A stretch of DNA of 64,000 bases, taken from Flavobacterium sp. N502536. GTDB taxonomy: Bacteria > Bacteroidota > Bacteroidia > Flavobacteriales > Flavobacteriaceae. Made by a program: the position numbers and the translations under genes. Under the pieces are notes generated by a model. It had not been told where the DNA came from. It searched no databases and saw only the letters and a program-made list of their open reading frames with translations. Every line of letters starts with the position of its first letter. The stretch's first letter is position 1. Shown here piece by piece: positions 17,849-26,507 of this stretch. The DNA is taken from assembly GCF_025947345.1 (NCBI RefSeq), contig NZ_CP110011.1, forward strand, positions 2,046,001-2,110,000, in the 5' to 3' direction.

Positions 17849-18352
17849 ATGAACTTCGATAATTATAAAATAATACCCAATTACAAGACCAATAAAACCG
17901 ATTTGTTCGTGGCCGATGAAGAAGAGATTCTGGCTTGTGAGAAAACCTTAAATATTACTTTCGATGAAGATTACAAAGCATACGTTTCAGAATTTGGGAG
18001 CGGAATCCTGGGCGGAACTTACGTAAGGATTTATCTTCCTGAAACGATTGTACTAACGTTGGAAGGATGGAAAAGCCGTATCACAGAGTATTGGTTCTGG
18101 GACGAAGGAAAAGAGGTGCTTACTAAAGAGGAAGTGCTGAATTCTGTCAGAATTGGGGATACCTATGATGGTGACGAGATTATTCTTTTAAAAAGCGAAT
18201 ACTTTATTCTGCCAAGGCATAGCGAAATGATCTATAAAGCAGGGAATACGCTTGAAGAGACCATAACCTGGCTGTGTTCGTCAGGAATCCTCACAGAAGC
18301 ATTTTCTGAAAGAGAATTTGAGCCTTTTAATCCGAATAGTATCAAAGAATAA
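17849..18352 (+). CDS. SMI1/KNR4 (SUKH) family protein
   Basis: 167 residues. DEEEILACEKTLNITFDEDYKAYVSEFGSGILGG is the classic SUKH start: a helix, then the LP-x-DYK-like segment and the G-G turn. GDTYDGDEIILLKSEYFILPRHSEMIYKAG is the middle of the domain. Many SUKH proteins are immunity proteins against polymorphic or contact-dependent toxins, others are housekeeping scaffolds. No toxin gene is adjacent; the gene stands alone between terminators at 17758 and 18403. Family assignment is fairly secure; the role is open. Confidence 0.8.
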   Translation: MNFDNYKIIPNYKTNKTDLFVADEEEILACEKTLNITFDEDYKAYVSEFGSGILGGTYVRIYLPETIVLTLEGWKSRITEYWFWDEGKEVLTKEEVLNSVRIGDTYDGDEIILLKSEYFILPRHSEMIYKAGNTLEETITWLCSSGILTEAFSEREFEPFNPNSIKE

Positions 18353-18402
18353 AAAGTAAACCTGGTTTTCAAAACCTGTCGGGTTTGTTAAGGTAACAGC
18401 AT

Positions 18403-18437
18403 AAAAAAAGCGAGAATTTTAGTTCTCGCTTTTTTTT
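18403..18437. terminator. Bidirectional terminator
   Basis: Stem GCGAGAA / TTCTCGC around TTTAG, flanked by A and T runs. It can serve both the SUKH gene (+) and the ferredoxin gene (-). Confidence 0.88.
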
Positions 18438-18443
18438 TGTGTT

Positions 18444-18761
18444 TTAATATTCCGGGGCTAGTTCTAATTCCAGACCTTCTAATTCAGTAGTAATTGGAAT
18501 CTGACAACCTAAGCGGCTATTTGATTTAACATAAAATGCTTCCGACAGCATGGCTTCTTCTTCATCCCCCATTTCTGGTAACGCAACATCATTTAAAACA
18601 TAACATTGGCAGGAAGCACACATGGCCATTCCGCCACAGGTTCCTTCAACAGGAAGCTCGTATGCTTTGCACAACTCCATTATGTTCATTGCCATATCAG
18701 TTGGAGCTTGTAACTCGTGTATAACTCCTTCTCGATCTTTAATCTTTATTAATACATCCAT
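18444..18761 (-). CDS. 2Fe-2S ferredoxin, adrenodoxin/ISC type
   Basis: 105 residues. The cluster ligands C42, C48, C51 and C86 have the C-x5-C-x2-C...C spacing (GTCGGMAMCASC ... LGCQI) of vertebrate-type/ISC ferredoxins. An extra C53 lies next to the second pair. It is a cytoplasmic electron carrier, plausibly for Fe-S cluster assembly. It lies within 2.5 kb of Nfu and Mrp genes on the same strand, supporting an Fe-S maturation context, but a secreted-protein gene lies between, so a single operon is not proven. Confidence 0.93.
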   Translation of the reverse strand: MDVLIKIKDREGVIHELQAPTDMAMNIMELCKAYELPVEGTCGGMAMCASCQCYVLNDVALPEMGDEEEAMLSEAFYVKSNSRLGCQIPITTELEGLELELAPEY

Positions 18762-18820
18762 TTTAATTAGTGGAATTTTACTGATTCGGATTTTATAACG
18801 TGAAAAAATCCTTAATTATA

Positions 18821-19303
18821 TTAACTGTTTTTGATACTAAATGCGTATTCTTTTTTGCTGCCTTCTTTAAGGTGCATTTTTACACCAAGTGTATTTCCGT
18901 TTTTCTCCAGTATGGTAACTATTGCAATTACGGAATAGTAGTCTTTATCAGATTGAAAAACTAAAGTACCTTCGTAGGTCGAATTCATCACGCCTTGTTT
19001 GTCTGTTGTAACAGATATTTTTCTCGGGTGTGAGAATTGTGCAACACTATAAGTCGCTTTGTTGGAGAATTTTGCTTTTCCACCACAAATGTCGAACAGA
19101 AAATCATAGTTTCCTATTCTAAGACTTCCTTCTTCATCATTCGCGTTAGTCGAAAATACGATCTGACCGGCGTATTTAAAATCCGACCATTCTTCAGATT
19201 CATTTAGCCAGGCTTTATCAACAACTAGCGTCTGAGTGGTTTGTTGCGCATAGTTTACAGAAACACAAAATAATAATAAAAAAAGAGCGTAATACTTCTT
19301 CAT
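18821..19303 (-). CDS. Secreted protein of unknown function
   Basis: 160 residues with a clear signal peptide (KKYYALFLLLFCVSVNYAQ). The mature part is predicted mostly beta-stranded (YAGQIVFSTNANDEEGSLRIGNYDFLFD, YEGTLVFQSDKDYYSVIAIVTILEKNG). I see no known domain, catalytic motif or metal cluster, and only one cysteine after the signal region. It probably lies in the periplasm. The gene lies 59 bases upstream of the ferredoxin gene in the same orientation. Confidence 0.65.
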   Translation of the reverse strand: MKKYYALFLLLFCVSVNYAQQTTQTLVVDKAWLNESEEWSDFKYAGQIVFSTNANDEEGSLRIGNYDFLFDICGGKAKFSNKATYSVAQFSHPRKISVTTDKQGVMNSTYEGTLVFQSDKDYYSVIAIVTILEKNGNTLGVKMHLKEGSKKEYAFSIKNS

Positions 19304-19519
19304 AAAATTTAAGATTTAAGGGTTATGTGACAAATTTAAATAAATATGTCACAATACCTTAACTAAAACTCTTAAATATTTGTATTATTTTTTGCTAATT
19401 ATGTAATAACTCGTTTAAATAATGCTATTTTTTTGTGAAATTGCAAATCAAACCATGCAAAGCGCTATTATTCTTGTTAAATCGACAAAATCGATCTGCT
19501 GAGAAAAATCGCGTTTTTA

Positions 19520-19759
19520 TTACATTATATTCACCACAGTTTCTATTTGTGGTGCATATTTTTTTATAGTTGTCTCAACTCCCGCTTTTAGGGTCATCTG
19601 ATTTACACTGCAGCTAATACATGCTCCTTCAAGACGAACTTTAACATGTTTGTCATCGTCTATCGAAATAAGCGTAATGTCTCCTCCGTCAGAATTTAAA
19701 AAAGGTCTGATCTCGTCAAGAGCCAATAATACGTTGCTTGTTAATTCTTCTGTTGTCAT
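19520..19759 (-). CDS. NifU C-terminal-domain Fe-S scaffold (Nfu)
   Basis: 79 residues from ATG 19759; the frame opens at a TTG 27 bases earlier that lies in A+T-rich repeat. The whole protein is the NifU C-terminal domain: DEIRPFLNSDGGDITL, then the cluster-binding C47-x2-C50 in GACISCSVNQMTLKAG. Nfu proteins hold or transfer 4Fe-4S clusters. It is downstream of mrp in the same orientation, about 90 bases away. The gap contains a perfect 17-bp inverted repeat that could attenuate or stabilise the transcript. Confidence 0.93.
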   Translation of the reverse strand: MTTEELTSNVLLALDEIRPFLNSDGGDITLISIDDDKHVKVRLEGACISCSVNQMTLKAGVETTIKKYAPQIETVVNIM

Positions 19760-19784
19760 AATTTTATCAATTAGAAAATTTGTC

Positions 19785-19829
19785 AATTAGATAATTAGAT
19801 AGTGTAAACAATTATCTAATTATCTAATT
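19785..19829. repeat. Perfect 17-bp inverted repeat between mrp and nfu
   Basis: AATTAGATAATTAGATA at 19785-19801 and its exact complement at 19813-19829, around an 11-base loop. The arms are themselves tandem (AATTAGAT twice). Confidence 0.85.
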
Positions 19830-19848
19830 TTCTCATTATCTCATTATA

Positions 19849-20979
19849 TTAATTCTTTTTTACTGCTGAACAGCCTGCCATAGTCGTAATTTTTATGGCT
19901 TCGGTTGCAGGTAAGCTATCGTTTCTGTTTACAGTTTCCTGTACAACATTTCGGGTGATTTCTTCAAAAACAGTTTCGATTGCCGAAGCAGTTTGCAAAG
20001 CAGCCGGACGACCGTAATCACCAGCTTCACGAATAGATTGTACAATTGGAACTTCTCCTAAAAAAGGAACATTTAAGTCTTCGGCAAGATTTTTTGCTCC
20101 TTCTTGTCCAAAGATATAATATTTATTGTCAGGTAATTCTGCCGGTGTAAAATAAGCCATGTTCTCGATGATTCCCAAAACAGGTACATTAATGTTGTCC
20201 TGCATGAACATCGCTACTCCTTTTTTAGCATCAGCCAAAGCCACTGCCTGAGGCGTACTTACTACCACAGCTCCTGTAATTGGTAACGATTGCATGATCG
20301 AAAGGTGGATGTCTCCGGTTCCCGGAGGCAAATCGATTAGCATAAAATCTAATTCTCCCCAATCGGCATCAAAAATCATTTGGTTCAACGCTTTTGCAGC
20401 CATCGGACCTCTCCAGATCACAGCCTGACTTGGAGCTGTAAAGAAACCAATAGAAAGTATTTTAATTTCATAACTCTCAATAGGCTTCATTTTTGATTTT
20501 CCATCAACAGTAATCGAAACCGGTTTTTCGTTTTCAACATCAAACATGATTGGCATTGATGGTCCGTAGATATCGGCATCAAGAACCCCAACCGAAAAGC
20601 CCATTTTGGCAAGTGTTACAGCAAGGTTTGCAGTAACAGTTGATTTTCCAACTCCTCCCTTACCGGAAGCAACCGCAATAATATTTTTGATTCCAGGGAT
20701 AGCACGACCTTTAATTTCGTTTTTCTCCGGAGTTTCTACTTTAATATTTACTTTGATTTTTGCTTCAGGAGATACCAATTCATGAATTGTTTTTTTGATA
20801 TCATCTTCAGCTCTTTTTTTGATATGCATTGCCGGTGTATGCAACACCAAATCAACAACAACTTCATCACCAAAAGTAATGACGTTGGCAACAGCGCCGC
20901 TTTCAACCATATTTTTTCCTTCTCCCGCTATAGTAATTGTTTCTAGAGCTTTAAGAATTTCTTTTCTGTCTAATTTCAT
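19849..20979 (-). CDS. Mrp/ApbC-type Fe-S cluster carrier ATPase
   Basis: 376 residues. The N-terminal MIP18/DUF59 domain (about 1-80) leads into a P-loop ATPase with the deviant Walker A SGKGGVGKST near residue 110; DADIYGPSMPIMF, the switch LIDLPPGTGDIHL and ENMAYFTP follow. These proteins load 4Fe-4S clusters onto apo-enzymes in the cytoplasm. Unlike typical Mrp there is no obvious CxxC near the C-terminus of the ATPase domain; a single Cys sits in the tail AGCSAVKKN. It leads an operon with nfu, driven by TTTG-N18-TATCTTTG at 21051-21080. Confidence 0.92.
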   Translation of the reverse strand: MKLDRKEILKALETITIAGEGKNMVESGAVANVITFGDEVVVDLVLHTPAMHIKKRAEDDIKKTIHELVSPEAKIKVNIKVETPEKNEIKGRAIPGIKNIIAVASGKGGVGKSTVTANLAVTLAKMGFSVGVLDADIYGPSMPIMFDVENEKPVSITVDGKSKMKPIESYEIKILSIGFFTAPSQAVIWRGPMAAKALNQMIFDADWGELDFMLIDLPPGTGDIHLSIMQSLPITGAVVVSTPQAVALADAKKGVAMFMQDNINVPVLGIIENMAYFTPAELPDNKYYIFGQEGAKNLAEDLNVPFLGEVPIVQSIREAGDYGRPAALQTASAIETVFEEITRNVVQETVNRNDSLPATEAIKITTMAGCSAVKKN

Positions 20980-21050
20980 TTTAATGGACTATTTTCGATT
21001 GATTGAAACCGATTTAAAGTATTGTATTTATTTAAACTGATTTCAGACTG

Positions 21051-21080
21051 CAAAGATAACAGATTATGTTCGGATTCAAA
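21051..21080 (-). promoter_or_regulatory. Promoter TTTG-N18-TATCTTTG of mrp-nfu
   Basis: The minus-strand TATCTTTG (21051-21058) has TTTG at 21077-21080, 18 bases upstream, matching the Bacteroidota consensus in both elements. Confidence 0.65.
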
Positions 21081-21265
21081 CCCTTTTTAAATTGTATTTA
21101 TTGATATTGAGATTGCTCAAAATGATTCTTAGGAACTGTTTTTGATTTCGGAACGAAAAAAAGGATGGATCATATTGTATTTACAGGCAAAAAAATGTAA
21201 AAAACAGTACCTGGAAACAGATAAAAAATTAAGAATAAGATCGTTAAAATGTCAATAATCTTAGC

Positions 21266-21273
21266 TATATTTG
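21266..21273 (+). promoter_or_regulatory. -7 box TATATTTG
   Basis: It matches TAnnTTTG 125 bases before the L,D-transpeptidase start. No -33 TTG is seen, so the transcript would carry a long leader. Confidence 0.4.
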
Positions 21274-21397
21274 AGTGCCCTAAATTTGCGATTTTTAAAT
21301 ATTCTAAAAAGTATCTGAAAACTTGCCTTTGGGTAAATTATAGGTTTTCGGTATTTTTTGAATAAAGTTTATTTTCTAAAATTTAAATCTGAAAAAT

Positions 21398-23017
21398 ATG
21401 CGAAATTTTACTTCTTTATCTGTAATCATTACCGTTAGTTTTTTGCTGTTTTCTTTTGAATCTTCTGCTAAAGAAAGCCATGTAAAGCATAAAGTCAGGG
21501 AGCTTGAGAATGTTTTTGCATCCAACAGGTATTTCTTTAAAGCTATTGTTGATGCAGAAGCAATCGGCCAGTTTTATAAAAAATATCCCAACCTGAAAAA
21601 ATACCAAAATGACGTTTTGGATCTGTATAAGAAAAAGGAATTTAAGACGATCTGGTACGATGATAAGAGCGTGAGCGAGTTTGGAGCGCTGCTGTATCAT
21701 AAGGTTCGATTACTCAACGAGCAGGGAATTAAGGCTACGATGCCTTATATGAATTTGGTAGATGATGTTTTTAACGAGAACGTAACGAATGATCTTCCTC
21801 AAATCGACACCGAGCTTTTGCTGTCTAATATGTATGTGTTTTATGCAAGCAATGTTTATTCAGGAGTTGATCCCGCGACACTAAAAAAAATAGGATGGTT
21901 CCTTCCGGCCAAAAGCATTTCGTATTCTAAAATACTAGACTCGCTTATGGTAGATCCCGACCGTTTAAACAAAGACGAGACTCTTTTATTTGGGCAATAT
22001 TACAAGCTTAGAGCGGTGTTGAAAAGATACCGAAACATTGAGAAAAACAATCAATGGACAAAAATTGATATCGACAGCATAAATTATAAAGACTTAAAGC
22101 CGTTTGATAGTGGTGTTGCGGTCAAACAAATCAGACAGCGTTTGTTTGTGGTGGGCGATTTGCCACAAGATTCTAAAAGAGCGGTATACGATGAAGAGAT
22201 GATGGCCGGAGTTTTAAAGTATAAAAAAAGATACGGACTGAAATTGAATTATGCGATCACCCGCGATCACATTAACCAAATGAATGAACCAATTGGGAAT
22301 CGCATTAAAACCATCATGTTAAATATGGAACGATGCCGATGGATTCCGACCGCATTAGCAAAGGCCAATGAGTATGTAATGGTTAACATCCCGTCTTTTA
22401 GGCTGATTTATGTAAAAAATGGTAAATACGAACTTGTTTCAGATGTTTTTGTGGGAACCCGAATGACCGAAACGGTGATCTTTAGCGGTAATATGGATCG
22501 AATTGTATTTAGTCCGTATTGGTATGTGCCGCAGAGTATCATTAAAAATGAGCTGAAATTAAAAATGGCAGAAGATAAAAATTATCTGGCAGATCATAAT
22601 ATGGAATGGAACGGAGGAAACGTAAGACAAAAACCGGGACCTAAAAACTCACTCGGACTGGTTAAATTCATGTTTCCAAACCCAAATGACATTTACCTGC
22701 ATGATACTCCGGCCAAAAGCTTATTCGATTTTGAAAAACGTATTTTCAGTCATGGCTGCATCAATGTTAAAGAAGCAAAAAATCTGGCTCTTGCCATTTT
22801 AAAGGATAATCCGGACTGGCCTGTCGATAAAATAGATAAGGCCATGAGCGGTGAAAAAGAAACTACCTGCATGCTGAAAACCAAAATCCCGATTTACATA
22901 GGGTATTTTACAGCCTGGGTAACTGATGACGGAGAAATTGGTTTTTATCCGGATGTTTATGACAGGGATAAACAATTAGATAAGTTACTGTATTCAGATT
23001 CTGTTGTTTCAAAATAA
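21398..23017 (+). CDS. L,D-transpeptidase, YcbB/LdtD-like
   Basis: 539 residues, the size of YcbB-type enzymes that form 3-3 cross-links in peptidoglycan. The order is signal peptide (VIITVSFLLFSFESSAK), a scaffold domain, a peptidoglycan-binding-like helical segment (GVAVKQIRQRLFVVGDLP ... AVLKYKKRYGLKLNYAI) and a YkuD catalytic domain. The active site is HDTPAKSLFDFEKRIFSHGCINV, with the catalytic Cys in SHGC. It acts in the periplasm. The gene is monocistronic and convergent with the ABC permease gene through a shared terminator. Confidence 0.92.
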   Translation: MRNFTSLSVIITVSFLLFSFESSAKESHVKHKVRELENVFASNRYFFKAIVDAEAIGQFYKKYPNLKKYQNDVLDLYKKKEFKTIWYDDKSVSEFGALLYHKVRLLNEQGIKATMPYMNLVDDVFNENVTNDLPQIDTELLLSNMYVFYASNVYSGVDPATLKKIGWFLPAKSISYSKILDSLMVDPDRLNKDETLLFGQYYKLRAVLKRYRNIEKNNQWTKIDIDSINYKDLKPFDSGVAVKQIRQRLFVVGDLPQDSKRAVYDEEMMAGVLKYKKRYGLKLNYAITRDHINQMNEPIGNRIKTIMLNMERCRWIPTALAKANEYVMVNIPSFRLIYVKNGKYELVSDVFVGTRMTETVIFSGNMDRIVFSPYWYVPQSIIKNELKLKMAEDKNYLADHNMEWNGGNVRQKPGPKNSLGLVKFMFPNPNDIYLHDTPAKSLFDFEKRIFSHGCINVKEAKNLALAILKDNPDWPVDKIDKAMSGEKETTCMLKTKIPIYIGYFTAWVTDDGEIGFYPDVYDRDKQLDKLLYSDSVVSK

Positions 23018-23022
23018 AAAAG

Positions 23023-23056
23023 AAACCCGCCCGATCGTGATGATTGGGCGGGTTTT
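23023..23056. terminator. Bidirectional terminator
   Basis: Stem AAACCCGCCC / GGGCGGGTTT extended by a GATC/GATT segment, flanked by A and T runs, between two convergent genes. Confidence 0.88.
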
Positions 23057-23077
23057 AAAAAAAAATGGTCTACAAGT

Positions 23078-25507
23078 TTATTCGTATTTTAAATATTTTA
23101 AGATATCGATCTTGGTTACCTGATAGGCTTTGGCTAACACAATCATAAGTGTTAAAGCCAGCAGAGAGGCCAAAGCGATACTAAATGGAATTATTGATAC
23201 TCCAATTCGGAAGGCAAAGTTTTCCAGCCATTTCTGTAGCAAAATATATGCCGGAATGATGCCAATTACAAATCCTAGTAAACAAAAGCCAACATATTGT
23301 CTGGATAGTTCTTTTAGTAAAGCATCTGTTTCTGCTCCTAATGTTTTTCGAATGGCGATTTCTTTCAATCTACGTTCCATCGAGAAAGAAGCCAAAGCAA
23401 ACAATCCGAAAATGGCGATGATGATGACCACAAGATTTAAAATGAAAAAGAGGTTTTTCTGTTTTACCTGTTCCTGATAGGTTCGGGCAAAGCCTTTATT
23501 GACAAATTCATATTCAAAAGGATAATCCTGATTGATGTTTTTCGCCCAGAATTTGTCTAGTTTTGATAGGGTTTGATCTAAATTATTAGGAGAAACTTTC
23601 ACATAAATATTATCATAGTTATTCCACTTTAAAGTTTTAAGATTGATAAAAACCATTGGTGGTACTTTGTCCTGTAATCCTGTGATGTGAAAATCCTTTA
23701 CAACACCAACAATTTTAAATTTCAGGTTTCCTTTTTCATTTCCCCAACCCGATGTTATAACCGTATTAATAGGATTTTTAATTCCTAAGGTTTTAACAAG
23801 AGTTTCGTTGACCAGCCAGTTATCAATGGTATCCGAAGCAAATTTTGGAGACAAATCACGTCCCTGAACAATTTTTATTTTCATCATATCCAGAAAGCCA
23901 AAATCCATTTCGACATTTCGGGATTGTACAAAAATACTATTGTGTGTAAATCCTGAACTGGAGTTGGTGCTATTTCCAAAAGAACCGGCAAAGGTGGATA
24001 CATCGGTAACCCCCGGCATTTTTAAAAGTTCTTGTTTGGTGGTTTGATATTTAAGGAATTTCTTGTCGTATTCCTGATAATTAAAAGGAATTTTGATGAC
24101 CTGATCTCCACTAAAACCAAGATCCTTATTCATCATATAGCTTACCTGTGAATTCACGATTAAAGCACCAATAATAAAAAAAGCAGCAATACCAAACTGG
24201 AAAATAAGCATCGAATTTCGAATCCAGATACCACTTTTACTTCTGGAGAAGTTTCCTTTTAAAACCTTAAGCGTTTCGAAATTTGAGATGTAAACGGCAG
24301 GAAAAACACCTGCAAGAACGATTACTAATCCAAATATAAAAAGGAGCTGAAGGTAAAATTCACTGCCATTCATAGTCAGGGATTTTTTCAAAAAAGTATT
24401 GTAGTACGGCAGAGAAAGTTCTACAATTGCCAGAGCAAAAATAATGGCTAAAACTACTATTATCGCGGTTTCGAAAATAAACTGAAGGACGATCTGCTTT
24501 TTAGTGGCTCCCACAATTTTACGAACACCAACTTCTTTAGCGCGTTTTATTGCTGAAGCTGTTGCTAAATTGATATAGTTCACCAAAGAAAGCGCCAGAA
24601 TCAAAATAGAAAGACCGACCATAATATAAAGCAATTGCAGATTTCCTTTTCCTTCCGGAAGATTTGCTCCCTGTGACGATTTTGTACCGTGCAAACGGGT
24701 ATCGCTTAATTTATCTAATATTACAGTTGTCTGTCCATTTTCTTTTACATATTGCTCCGGAGTCTGTCCGTTGGCTTTTGCATCTTTCAAAGTTCGGTTA
24801 ACGTAATCTACATTTTGTATTTTCTTTAAAACAGTTGCAATATCAGTTCCTTTTTTAACTTTAATCATTAAGCCATAATTAAAGTTACCCCAACTTTGCT
24901 CGTCGCCATCACGGGCAACTCCGCTAAAAACGTAATTGGGTTCAAAAGCTGAAGGCGCTATGATTTTATAAACCGATTTTACCGTGTAATCTTTGTAATT
25001 ATAGGTGATTGATTTGCCAATTGGGTCTTCATTCTTAAAAAGTAATTTTGCGGTTTCTTCTGATAACGCCACACTGTTTTTCTCTTTCAGGATATTGGTT
25101 TTGGCTCCTTTTACGATAGGTAGCGGAAACATATCAAAAAAGCCATTGTCGGAAACAGCAATTTTTTTGTGAAAGAATTTTTGCCCCTGATATTTAATCA
25201 TATCATTGTTATACCAGGAATTAAAAAAACAGATCGATTCTATTTCGGGAATTGTTGCTTTACAGGTTCTTCCGAAAGGAATACTGCTGGAAGCCCAGGT
25301 ATCTCCTGTTGCTCCAATTTTATTCAAAACCTGATAGACGTTATCTTTTTCAGGATTCCATTGATCATAGGCATTTTCGTTATTCCAGTACAAAATGGCG
25401 AAAATTACTCCGGAGATTCCAATGCTTAATCCCAGGACATTTAAAAACGAAAACAATTTGTTTTGCTTCAAATGGTATATAAATATTTTAAACCAGTTAA
25501 AAATCAT
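23078..25507 (-). CDS. ABC transporter permease, MacB-PCD/FtsX type
   Basis: 809 residues. It has two repeats of a large periplasmic MacB core domain plus FtsX-like four-TM units: TM1 in the N-terminus (FSFLNVLGLSIGISGVIFAIL), three TMs in the middle (LLYIMVGLSILILALSL, AIIVVLAIIFALAIVEL, LLFIFGLVIVLAGVFPAVY), then a second set at the C-terminus. ALASFSMERRLKEIAIRKTLGA is the coupling-helix signature that docks on the ATPase. It is the last gene of the MFP-ATPase-permease operon. Likely function: export of peptides, lipids or toxic compounds by a mechanotransmission mechanism. The substrate is unknown. Confidence 0.92.
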   Translation of the reverse strand: MIFNWFKIFIYHLKQNKLFSFLNVLGLSIGISGVIFAILYWNNENAYDQWNPEKDNVYQVLNKIGATGDTWASSSIPFGRTCKATIPEIESICFFNSWYNNDMIKYQGQKFFHKKIAVSDNGFFDMFPLPIVKGAKTNILKEKNSVALSEETAKLLFKNEDPIGKSITYNYKDYTVKSVYKIIAPSAFEPNYVFSGVARDGDEQSWGNFNYGLMIKVKKGTDIATVLKKIQNVDYVNRTLKDAKANGQTPEQYVKENGQTTVILDKLSDTRLHGTKSSQGANLPEGKGNLQLLYIMVGLSILILALSLVNYINLATASAIKRAKEVGVRKIVGATKKQIVLQFIFETAIIVVLAIIFALAIVELSLPYYNTFLKKSLTMNGSEFYLQLLFIFGLVIVLAGVFPAVYISNFETLKVLKGNFSRSKSGIWIRNSMLIFQFGIAAFFIIGALIVNSQVSYMMNKDLGFSGDQVIKIPFNYQEYDKKFLKYQTTKQELLKMPGVTDVSTFAGSFGNSTNSSSGFTHNSIFVQSRNVEMDFGFLDMMKIKIVQGRDLSPKFASDTIDNWLVNETLVKTLGIKNPINTVITSGWGNEKGNLKFKIVGVVKDFHITGLQDKVPPMVFINLKTLKWNNYDNIYVKVSPNNLDQTLSKLDKFWAKNINQDYPFEYEFVNKGFARTYQEQVKQKNLFFILNLVVIIIAIFGLFALASFSMERRLKEIAIRKTLGAETDALLKELSRQYVGFCLLGFVIGIIPAYILLQKWLENFAFRIGVSIIPFSIALASLLALTLMIVLAKAYQVTKIDILKYLKYE

Positions 25508-25654
25508 ATTGTATTTTTTATAGTTGTTATGGTAGCTCTTAAAATAGTCTTACAGGTTTTGCTATTGGTCAGGCTTTATAGAGTTGATAGTATTTTGCAA
25601 ACAAATCCCATCAGGATTATGATTGCGGTTACAATAAATTTGATCATTTTATTT

Positions 25655-26362
25655 TTATTTAGCGTCCATAAAAACATCAACATTACGCTGATTGAATTTT
25701 TCAGAAAATATTACACCGTCTTTCATATGAATCGTTTTTTGCGAAAATGAAGCGTCATAATCAGAGTGGGTAACCATTAAAATGGTAGCTCCTTTAGCAT
25801 GTAAATCGGTTAAAAGTTCCATCACCTCATTACCATTTTTACTATCTAAGTTTCCGGTTGGCTCATCGGCCAGGATAATCTTAGGATCGTTTACCAGTGC
25901 TCTTGCCACGGCAACTCTTTGTTGTTGTCCTCCCGAAAGTTGTTGTGGGAAATGTTTAAGGCGGTGTGAGATATTTAGTTTCTCGGCAATAGCCTCAATC
26001 TTTTGTTTTCTCTCTGAAGCTTTTACATTATTGTAAATCAAAGGCAATTCGATATTGTCATAAACCGAAAGCTCATCGATCAGGTTGAAATTCTGGAAAA
26101 TAAAACCAATGTTTTCTTTGCGGACATTTGCTCTTCCTTTCTCTTTTAAACCAATCATTTCCTGATCTAATAATTTGTAGCTCCCGCCTGATGCACTGTC
26201 CAAAAGCCCGATGATATTCAGTAAAGTCGATTTTCCACAACCCGAAGGTCCCATAATGGTTAAAAAATCTCCTTTTTTTATCTCTAAAGAAATGCCGCTT
26301 AAAGCTGCTGTTTCTACTTCTTCTGTTCTAAAAACTTTGGTTAGGTTTTGTATGGTTATCAT
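25655..26362 (-). CDS. ABC transporter ATP-binding protein, MacB/LolD type
   Basis: 235 residues. It has Walker A GPSGCGKST (38-46), the signature LSGGQQQR (142-149), Walker B IILADEP (Asp166) and the D-loop GNLDS, with the H-loop in MVTHSDYD. This is the typical subfamily that energises FtsX-type permeases. It is the middle gene of the efflux operon, 147 bases before the permease gene and about 145 after the membrane-fusion gene; the latter gap contains a minisatellite-like repeat. Confidence 0.95.
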   Translation of the reverse strand: MITIQNLTKVFRTEEVETAALSGISLEIKKGDFLTIMGPSGCGKSTLLNIIGLLDSASGGSYKLLDQEMIGLKEKGRANVRKENIGFIFQNFNLIDELSVYDNIELPLIYNNVKASERKQKIEAIAEKLNISHRLKHFPQQLSGGQQQRVAVARALVNDPKIILADEPTGNLDSKNGNEVMELLTDLHAKGATILMVTHSDYDASFSQKTIHMKDGVIFSEKFNQRNVDVFMDAK

Positions 26363-26439
26363 AAGTTTTAAAAATTTAGTTGTTGTTAATTCTATTTTTT
26401 GATTGATGATTGAAACTTTGTGTATTGTAAAATGTAAAA

Positions 26440-26507
26440 TGTTAATTGTGAACTGTAAACTGCGACTGAGACCGAGAACTGCGACCGAGAACTGCGACTA
26501 AAAACTC
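26440..26507. repeat. Minisatellite-like repeat (GAACTGCGACCGA units)
   Basis: Several degenerate 12-13-base units, such as GAACTGCGACC, GAGACCGA and AAACTGCGACTGA, lie in tandem inside the operon between the fusion-protein and ATPase genes. A relative in the opposite sense (CAGTTTTCAGTCTCAG) occurs near 36232. Confidence 0.6.

Larger units (their letters stand above)
20980..21397. other. 418-base intergenic region, divergent promoters only
   Basis: This region lies between mrp (-) and the L,D-transpeptidase gene (+). It contains one promoter for each direction (21051-21080 minus, 21266-21273 plus) and a leader of about 120 bases before the + gene. I see no RNA gene or conserved hairpin. Confidence 0.5.

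Noticed and set aside
25463..25750. 95-codon hydrophobic + frame between the ABC permease and ATPase genes
   Set aside because: It starts and ends antisense inside the two real genes; the hydrophobic look comes from A+T-rich DNA. A 22-codon minus-strand frame in the same gap is also too short to support.
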